A stretch of DNA of 64,000 nt. Origin: Nocardioides humilatus. GTDB lineage: Bacteria; Actinomycetota; Actinomycetes; Propionibacteriales; Nocardioidaceae. Position 1 is the first letter of the stretch. Every line of letters begins with the position of its first letter. The position numbers were made by a program, and so were the translations under genes. The notes under the pieces were generated by a model. It ran no database searches, was not told the origin of the DNA, and worked only from the letters and a program-made list of their open reading frames with translations. Positions 56,664 to 64,000 of the stretch are shown here, in pieces. The stretch covers positions 1,134,883 to 1,198,882 of the forward strand of contig NZ_VUJV01000001.1 of assembly GCF_008373755.1 (NCBI RefSeq), in the 5' to 3' direction.

Positions 56664-57989
56664 ATGTCTCGGTCTTCGTCTCTTCTCGGTGCGGCCGTCC
56701 TCGCGATCTCGACGCTCGGCGTCGCTGCCACGGGCGACACCGCTTCGGCCGGCGTACCGACGTGCCACGACCAGACGGCGACGATCGTCGGGACACCCGG
56801 CGGCAGCATCGACGGGACCGACGGGCCCGACATCGTCGTCACCAACGGAGCGACCGAGATCCAGACCGGCGACGGGGACGACCTCGTGTGCGTCACCGGC
56901 GGCTCGGGCAAGGACGACGCCGACGTGCAGACCGACGACGGTGACGACGTCATCGACGCGTCCACGAGCACGAGCGGCACGAGGCGCGTCTACCTCGGCG
57001 ACGGCGACGACACCTACACCGGCGGGCCGGGGCCGGACCAGGTCGTCGCCGGCGACCCGGGCGAAGGCCGTGCGGGCGAGGGTGCCGACACCGTCGCCAC
57101 CGGCGCCGGGTACGACTACGTGGTGACCGGCGGGACCGCGTCGGCTCCTGACCACGACGCCATCGACCTCGGCCCGGGCCGCGACGATGTGACGGTCGAA
57201 GGGCCGGTGGATCCCGGCCTCCCTCTGATCGGCGGCGAGGGTCGCGATCGGCTCGCGCTCGAAGGCAGCACCCTGCGCCACTTCCTGCGGATCGACAACG
57301 TCCTGGGACGGGCGACGGACGACGACGTGGTCGCGATGACGTGGTCAGGCATGGAGGACTTCCGCCTCGCACCCTCCGCCCCGTGGGAAGCGCCGTCCTT
57401 CACGGGCAACAACGGCGCCGAGCACATCTGGACGTCGGTGCCACTCGGGGAGGCCCGCCTCAACGGCGGCGACGACCGGCTCAACCAGGACATCTACGAG
57501 GGCCGACTCCTGGCCGATGCGTTCTTCGAGGGTGGCCACGGCCACGACACGTTCATCCTCATGGCTGGCGCGGGCGACCAGGCTCGGCGCGTCGTCTACG
57601 ACCGCAGGAACGGGTCGATGCTCTTCGAACGTGGCCAGCAGTTCAGCGACATGCAGGTCGACGGTTTCGAGCGGTTCCGCTGGTCGGCCCGCAGGCTCGA
57701 GGTCTATGGAACCGCGAGCCCGGAGCACTTCGAGTGGTCCGGATGCCACGGCTTCGTGGCAGGGCGGGGTGGTGATGACGTGCTTGAGCTGATCAGCGTT
57801 CCCGACGCCGATTGCGGGACCTATGGCGAGGATGCCGACCTCGTGACCCGAGGCGGTCCCGGTGACGACCGACTGCTCGGCAACTACATGCCCGACATCC
57901 TCCTCGGCGGGCCAGGCACTGATGTGGCTCGCGGAGATCGCGGCAACGATCGCTGCGTGGCCGAGACCGAGGTTGGCTGCGAGCGTTGA
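56664..57989 (+). CDS. Secreted protein with RTX-like calcium-binding repeats
   Basis: A 441-residue secreted protein. The signal peptide (about 1-31, cleavage near ASA-GV) is followed by CHDQTATIVGTPGG and GGxGxD-like nonapeptide units (DGDDLVC, GDGDDTYTGGPGPDQV, GGEGRDRL, GGDDRL, GGPGDDRLLGNYMPDILLGGPGTD). These should form beta-rolls that bind Ca2+. The C-terminus ends in NDRCVAETEVGCE with two cysteines. The gene at 60833 shares these ends. GAGAGG lies nine bases before ATG 56664. No type I secretion genes are near, so Sec export is expected. Confidence 0.87.
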   Translation: MSRSSSLLGAAVLAISTLGVAATGDTASAGVPTCHDQTATIVGTPGGSIDGTDGPDIVVTNGATEIQTGDGDDLVCVTGGSGKDDADVQTDDGDDVIDASTSTSGTRRVYLGDGDDTYTGGPGPDQVVAGDPGEGRAGEGADTVATGAGYDYVVTGGTASAPDHDAIDLGPGRDDVTVEGPVDPGLPLIGGEGRDRLALEGSTLRHFLRIDNVLGRATDDDVVAMTWSGMEDFRLAPSAPWEAPSFTGNNGAEHIWTSVPLGEARLNGGDDRLNQDIYEGRLLADAFFEGGHGHDTFILMAGAGDQARRVVYDRRNGSMLFERGQQFSDMQVDGFERFRWSARRLEVYGTASPEHFEWSGCHGFVAGRGGDDVLELISVPDADCGTYGEDADLVTRGGPGDDRLLGNYMPDILLGGPGTDVARGDRGNDRCVAETEVGCER

Positions 57990-58043
57990 CGCCGCCAGGA
58001 GCCGCCTAGCCTGGGGACACCCATCCCGGACCAGGAGGCTCTC

Positions 58044-58367
58044 TTGATCTTCATCACCGCCAAGTTCCGCATCAAGCCCGAGCATGCCGACGCCTGGCCG
58101 GAGATCTCGCGCTCCTTCACCGAGGCCACCCGCGCCGAGGACGGCTGCCTCTGGTTCGACTGGTCGCGCAGCGTCGACGACCTCGACGAGTACGTCCTCG
58201 TCGAGGCGTTCGTCGACGGCGAGGCCGGCGGCAGGCACGTCAACAGCGACCACTTCAAGGCCGCGCAGGGGGTGCTGCCGCCGTACCTCGCCGAGACGCC
58301 ACGCATCGTCAACTTCGACGTGCCCGGCACCGAGTGGTCCGCGCTCGGCGAGATGGCCGTCGACTGA
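58044..58367 (+). CDS. ABM-domain (quinol monooxygenase-like) protein
   Basis: A 107-residue protein of the antibiotic biosynthesis monooxygenase (ABM) superfamily: ferredoxin-like beta-alpha-beta with KFRIKPEHADAW, EDGCLWFDWSR and HVNSDHFKAA. Members act without cofactor on quinols or aromatic polyketides, or lack activity. The start is TTG 58044 with a perfect AGGAGG five bases upstream. Its TGA stop forms TGATCA together with the lon stop of the opposite strand, so the genes abut with no gap. Substrate unknown. Confidence 0.85.
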   Translation: MIFITAKFRIKPEHADAWPEISRSFTEATRAEDGCLWFDWSRSVDDLDEYVLVEAFVDGEAGGRHVNSDHFKAAQGVLPPYLAETPRIVNFDVPGTEWSALGEMAVD

Positions 58368-60667
<2,300 letters not shown>

Positions 60668-60677
<10 letters not shown>

Positions 60678-60688
60678 GTCGGCTCAAC
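60668..60688. promoter_or_regulatory. HAIR-like (HspR-type) operator over the lon start
   Basis: CTTGAGT-N7-GCTCAAC on the plus strand matches the HspR HAIR consensus CTTGAGT-N7-ACTCAAG at 12 of 14 positions. It spans the lon ATG (60675-60677). HspR represses lon in Streptomyces through such an element. No hspR gene is in the window. Confidence 0.65.
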
Positions 60689-60832
60689 TCCGCGGAGGGC
60701 CTCTCCGTTCCCGGTCGTCGTTCGCTCCTGGCGAACGCAACCCTGACGAACGCCTCACAGACGACGCCAGCGCTTCCTACAGTGGCATTGCCTCTCTGTT
60801 CGTCGGGCGGCTCCCCAACAGAAGGACCCACT

Positions 60833-61546
60833 GTGATGCGCTCCCTCGTCGCTCTCGCCCTGACCACCGCCCTGACGATGCCGCCCGCGAGCACGGCGGT
60901 CGCCGACACCGGCCCACCGATGTGCGGCGGCCTGGCCGCGACGATCGTCGGCACCGACGGCGACGACGACATCACAGGGACCGACGGCGACGACGTCATC
61001 GTGGGCCTGCGCGGCGCCGACACGATCAACGGAGGGCGCGGCGCGGACCGCATCTGCGGTGGCGGCGGAGCCGACTACCTCGAAGGGCACGGCGGTTCGG
61101 ATCGGCTGCACGGCGGCGCCGGAGGCGACTTCATCGACGGCGGCGTCGGCGGGTGCTGCGGCCCGGGCAACACCGGCGACGACTTCATCGCGGGCGGACT
61201 CGGACACGACGTGCTCCACGGACCGGACAGCTCGGCCACCGGCAGCACCATCCACGGGCGCGGCGGCGCTGACCAGATCTTCCTTTACGACGGCGGCGTG
61301 GCCTACGGCCACAAGGGCGATGACGAGCTCTCGCAATGGGGCGGCGACTCGGTCCTCGACGGCGGTCAGGGCGCGGACGTCCTCGGCAACGCCGGAGATC
61401 CAGGCGTCGACGACGTGACGCTGCTCGGAGGGGACGGGCCGGACACGCTCACCACCGACGACACGACCGGCACGACCGCGATGGACGGCGGGCCCGATAT
61501 CGACACCTGCAGCGGCGGCACGTCGGCGGTCAACTGCGAGGGATGA
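60833..61546 (+). CDS. Secreted protein with RTX-like calcium-binding repeats, shorter paralogue
   Basis: A 237-residue secreted protein. The signal peptide (1-24) ends at STAVADT. CGGLAATIVGTDGDDDITGTDGDDVIVG opens the mature part (broken here into two blocks), and GGRGADRI, GGGGADYLEG, GGSDRLHGGAGGDFIDGG are standard RTX nonapeptides. The C-terminus DIDTCSGGTSAVNCEG has the same cysteine pattern as the 56664 gene. GTG 60833 has AAGGA six bases upstream; ATG 60836 is the alternative. No T1SS signal or transporter is nearby. It diverges from lon. Confidence 0.87.
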   Translation: MMRSLVALALTTALTMPPASTAVADTGPPMCGGLAATIVGTDGDDDITGTDGDDVIVGLRGADTINGGRGADRICGGGGADYLEGHGGSDRLHGGAGGDFIDGGVGGCCGPGNTGDDFIAGGLGHDVLHGPDSSATGSTIHGRGGADQIFLYDGGVAYGHKGDDELSQWGGDSVLDGGQGADVLGNAGDPGVDDVTLLGGDGPDTLTTDDTTGTTAMDGGPDIDTCSGGTSAVNCEG

Positions 61547-61548
61547 GC

Positions 61549-61589
61549 ACTCCCCCGGCACCGTGACGTGATCACGGCGCCGAGGGAGT
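61549..61589. terminator. Stem-loop terminator between convergent genes
   Basis: A 17-base stem with two mismatches: ACTCCC-N-CGGC-N-CCGTG pairs with CACGG-N-GCCG-N-GGGAGT, with a 7-base loop. It lies two bases after the RTX-type gene stop and six bases before the acyl-CoA dehydrogenase stop on the other strand, serving both. Confidence 0.85.
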
Positions 61590-61595
61590 CGGATC

Positions 61596-62741
61596 TCAGA
61601 AGCCGAGCTCGCGGCCGATGAGCTCCTTCATGATCTCGTTGCTGCCGGCCCAGATCTTCGTGACGCGGGCGTCGCGCCAGGCGCGGGCCACGCGGTACTC
61701 GTTCATGAAGCCGTAGCCACCGTGGATCTGGACGCAGTGGTCGATGACCTCGTTCTGCATCTGCGAGGACCACCACTTGGCCTTGGCGGCCTCGACAGCG
61801 GAGAGCTGACCCTCGGCGTGCGCGGCGACGCACTTGTCCATGTAGGCCTCGCACACCTCGACCTGGGTGACCAGCTCGGCCAGCAGGAACTTGATGTGCT
61901 GGAAGCGGCCGATGGACTGGCCGAACGCCTGGCGGTCCTTGGCGTACTGGATCGTCTCGTTGAGGATCTGCTTGGCGTGGTGGGTGTTGGCGATCGCGCA
62001 CGCGATGCGCTCCTGGGGGAGCTTCTGCATCATGTGGATGAAGCCCATGTTGAGCTCGCCGACGATCTCGGCGTCGGTCACCCGGACGTTCTCGAAGAAC
62101 AGCTCGGAGGTGTCGGACTCCTCCATGCCGACCTTGTCGAGCTTGCGGCCGCGGCTGAAGCCCTCGGCGGTCGCCTCGAGCGCGAAGAGGGTGATGCCCT
62201 TGGGGCCCTTCTCCGGGTCGGTCCGCGCGGCGGTGATGATCAGGTCGCCCGAGAAGCCGTTGGTGATGAAGGTCTTAGAGCCGTTGATGACCCACGAGTC
62301 GCCGTCGCGGACGGCGGTGGTCTTCAGCGCGGCGAGGTCGGAACCACCGGAAGGCTCGGTCATGCCGATGCCCAGCAGGATCTCACCCGACGCGACGCCG
62401 GGGAGCCAGCGCTGCTTCTGCTCCTCGGTGCCGAGCTCGACGATGTAGGGGGCCGTGATGTCGGAGTGGATGCCGACACAGGTGGGCATCCATGCGCCGA
62501 CCTTGGCCATCTCCTCGGTCAGGACCGCATTGAAGCGGAAGTCGTCGGCGCCGGCGCCGCCGTACTCCTCAGGGATGGCGAGGCCGAGCATCCCCTGGTT
62601 GCCCGCCTCGAGCCAGAACTCGCGCGGAAGGGACTTCTCCTGGATGTACTTCTCGGCGTTCGGAGTGACCGAGCGCTCGATCCAGGTGGCGGCAGACTCA
62701 CGGAACGACTCGTGGTCCTCGTTGTAGATGTCACGCTTCAT
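61596..62741 (-). CDS. Acyl-CoA dehydrogenase
   Basis: A 381-residue FAD enzyme for the first step of fatty acyl-CoA beta-oxidation. The FAD/substrate block MTEPSGGSDLAALKT, WVINGSKTFITNG and the C-terminal HGGYGFMNEYRVARAWRDARVTKIWAGSNEIMKELIGRELGF show the family; the catalytic base is not assigned here. ATG 62741 is the start; the frame further upstream covers the palindrome. It might share the promoter region with the MFS gene upstream on the same strand, whose stop lies only 10 bases away. Chain-length preference unknown. Confidence 0.93.
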   Translation of the reverse strand: MKRDIYNEDHESFRESAATWIERSVTPNAEKYIQEKSLPREFWLEAGNQGMLGLAIPEEYGGAGADDFRFNAVLTEEMAKVGAWMPTCVGIHSDITAPYIVELGTEEQKQRWLPGVASGEILLGIGMTEPSGGSDLAALKTTAVRDGDSWVINGSKTFITNGFSGDLIITAARTDPEKGPKGITLFALEATAEGFSRGRKLDKVGMEESDTSELFFENVRVTDAEIVGELNMGFIHMMQKLPQERIACAIANTHHAKQILNETIQYAKDRQAFGQSIGRFQHIKFLLAELVTQVEVCEAYMDKCVAAHAEGQLSAVEAAKAKWWSSQMQNEVIDHCVQIHGGYGFMNEYRVARAWRDARVTKIWAGSNEIMKELIGRELGF

Positions 62742-62751
62742 GAGCACGATT

Positions 62752-62765
62752 CTACTCGCGAGTAG
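62752..62765. promoter_or_regulatory. Palindrome before acyl-CoA dehydrogenase
   Basis: CTACTCGCGAGTAG, a perfect 14-bp palindrome, lies 10 bases before the acyl-CoA dehydrogenase start. It includes the TAG stop codon of the MFS gene. Its form fits a TetR-type operator of fatty-acid genes; the regulator is not in the window. Confidence 0.7.
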
Positions 62766-64000
62766 CCTCCGTGCCACTGGTCGCCGGACCAACGCGAGAC
62801 GGCATCAGTAGTGCAGCCAGCACAAGCAGGAAGGCACAGCCCGCGACGGCCAGGAAGACGGTCTGCAGCGCAGGATCGAGTACGGCGGCGGGCAGGTCGG
62901 CGAGGTCGACGGCGCCCGCCGCCTTCGCTCCCCCGAGGCGGTCGGCGACGACCGCGTTGGCGATCGAGCCGAACGCCGCGACACCTACCGCGCTGCCGAC
63001 CGACCGGGCGAACATGTTGGCGCCCGTCGCGACGCCACGCTGACGGAACTCGACCGCCGACTGGAGCGCGACGATGCTCGGGCTGACGACGTAGCCGAGA
63101 CCGAGACCTAGGACGGCACACGCGACCGCGACCAGCCAGATCGGGCTGTCCGGCCCGACGAGCGTCAGGATGCCTGCGCCGATCGCGCCGAAGGCGCTCC
63201 CGAGGAAGAGGCAGGACTTGAAGCCACAGCGCAGGTAGACCCGTCCCGAGGTGCTGGCAGCGATCGGCCAGCCGATCGCGAGCGCGGCGACCGCGAAGCC
63301 CGCGACGGTCGCCCCGGCGCCGAGGACCTGCTGCGCATAGACGGGGATGTACGACGTCACGCCCAGCATCACCACACCAGCGATGAAGCCCGCGACCATG
63401 GCCGCGTTGAGGACGCGGTGCCGGAACAGCCAGCCGGGCAGCACGGGGTCAGCGGCGCGGCGCTCGACGCCGACGAAGAGGATCGCCAGGAGTGCGGCGC
63501 CACCGAGGGCCGCGGCGCTCTGCCACGACCACCACGGCCAGCGGATGCCGCCCTCGAGGAGGCCGAGCAGCAGCAGCGCCGCCGCGGCAGCCACGAGGAA
63601 CGCGCCGGTCCAGTCGATCGGGCGGCGCTCGTGGTGGTCGGCCAGCGAGGCCTTCTCGTCGAAGCGCACCCACAGGACCGCGGCAGCGAGCAGGCCCAGC
63701 GGGACGTTGATCCAGAAGATCCAGCGCCACGACAGGTGGTCGGAGAAGAAGCCGCCGAGCGTCGGTCCGATCACCGCCGACATCGCCCAGACGCTCGCGA
63801 TGTAGCCCTGCGCGACGGCCCGCTCGGCGACCGAGTAGATGTCGCCCATGATCGTCATGCCGGCCGGCTGGATCGCGCCGGCGCCCAGCCCCTGGAGAGC
63901 CCGGAAGGCGATGAGTGCGCCCATGCTCCAGGCGACCGCGCAGAGCACGGAGCCGAGCACGAAGGTCCCGATGCCGAACAGCATCAGCGGCTTGCGGCCG
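62752..64000 (-). CDS. MFS transporter, DHA2 (EmrB/QacA) type, 5' end outside window
   Basis: At least 415 residues, with the N-terminal part (about 70-90 residues) beyond the window edge. The visible part begins at GRKPLMLFG, the motif A between helices 2 and 3 of drug exporters. RALQGLGAGAIQPAGM and SVWAMSAVIGPTLGGFF (motif C type) place it in the DHA2 family with 14 helices; about 11 hydrophobic segments remain. The substrate cannot be predicted. Its stop is inside the CTACTCGCGAGTAG palindrome, ten bases from the acyl-CoA dehydrogenase start. Confidence 0.9.
   Translation of the reverse strand, partial: GRKPLMLFGIGTFVLGSVLCAVAWSMGALIAFRALQGLGAGAIQPAGMTIMGDIYSVAERAVAQGYIASVWAMSAVIGPTLGGFFSDHLSWRWIFWINVPLGLLAAAVLWVRFDEKASLADHHERRPIDWTGAFLVAAAAALLLLGLLEGGIRWPWWSWQSAAALGGAALLAILFVGVERRAADPVLPGWLFRHRVLNAAMVAGFIAGVVMLGVTSYIPVYAQQVLGAGATVAGFAVAALAIGWPIAASTSGRVYLRCGFKSCLFLGSAFGAIGAGILTLVGPDSPIWLVAVACAVLGLGLGYVVSPSIVALQSAVEFRQRGVATGANMFARSVGSAVGVAAFGSIANAVVADRLGGAKAAGAVDLADLPAAVLDPALQTVFLAVAGCAFLLVLAALLMPSRVGPATSGTEATRE

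Overview
The window is GC-rich (about 70%), uses many GTG starts and has very high third-position GC. It carries KstR-type operators, DUF2510 proteins, wax-ester/diacylglycerol acyltransferase genes, a LytR_C protein and fused isobutyryl-CoA mutase. This points to an actinobacterial chromosome, most likely a Nocardioides-like member of the Nocardioidaceae; the genus is inference. I see no IS element, prophage, CRISPR array or rRNA. One tRNA gene (tRNA-Ser, anticodon CGA) is present. No intergenic gap exceeds about 300 bases.

Layout. 0.04-4.15 kb: five minus-strand proline-rich or membrane-anchored surface proteins, two with DUF2510 heads. 4.2-7.0 kb: a minus-strand pair (HisC-like aminotransferase and DDAH-like amidinohydrolase) divergent from a GntR regulator, with a perfect operator between them. 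7.0-11.9 kb: small membrane protein, LMW phosphatase, IcmF and a lipoprotein. 12-19.3 kb: an amine oxidase, then a tightly coupled five-gene minus-strand neutral-lipid operon (hydrolase, acyltransferase, acyl-CoA ligase, WS/DGAT, hydrolase) behind a KstR-type box. 19.4-28.2 kb: small conserved genes, a K+/H+-type antiporter, a KstD-like flavoprotein behind a second KstR-type box, an aminotransferase, an XRE-type regulator and a MoxR/VWA pair. 28.4-34.4 kb: a minus-strand oxidation operon (hydrolase, Baeyer-Villiger-type monooxygenase, AurF-like diiron oxygenase, ferredoxin/ferredoxin reductase, TetR) preceded by a TetR-type operator. 34.5-40.6 kb: sulfotransferase, secreted protein, PucR regulator, ALDH-SDR pair, and an acetoacetate-decarboxylase-like protein behind a third KstR-type box. 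40.7-46.5 kb: glycine-rich secreted protein, small coupled ORF, large LuxR regulator, hypothetical gene and tRNA-Ser. 46.6-49.8 kb: GAF regulator, ExaC-type aldehyde dehydrogenase and DUF779, with matching direct-repeat operators before the first two. 49.8-54.6 kb: TadA and partner, Upp and PntAB. 54.6-64 kb: TRIC channel, ThpR, VIT family transporter, two RTX-type secreted proteins flanking lon, a small monooxygenase, acyl-CoA dehydrogenase and a truncated MFS exporter.

Together the genes suggest a lipid- and sterol-degrading aerobe. Three near-identical KstR-type boxes within 21 kb tie storage-lipid synthesis, a steroid-dehydrogenase-like flavoenzyme and a decarboxylase-like enzyme to one TetR-type signal. 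The 28.7-34.4 kb operon holds all but the alcohol-dehydrogenase step of a subterminal oxidation route (hydroxylation, ketone to ester, ester hydrolysis) with its own electron donor and regulator; it is the best candidate here for an undescribed system. Other strong signals are the paired 11-nt-phased repeats of the aldehyde dehydrogenase locus, a heat-shock (HAIR-like) operator overlapping the lon start codon, and a triple half-site operator before icmF.
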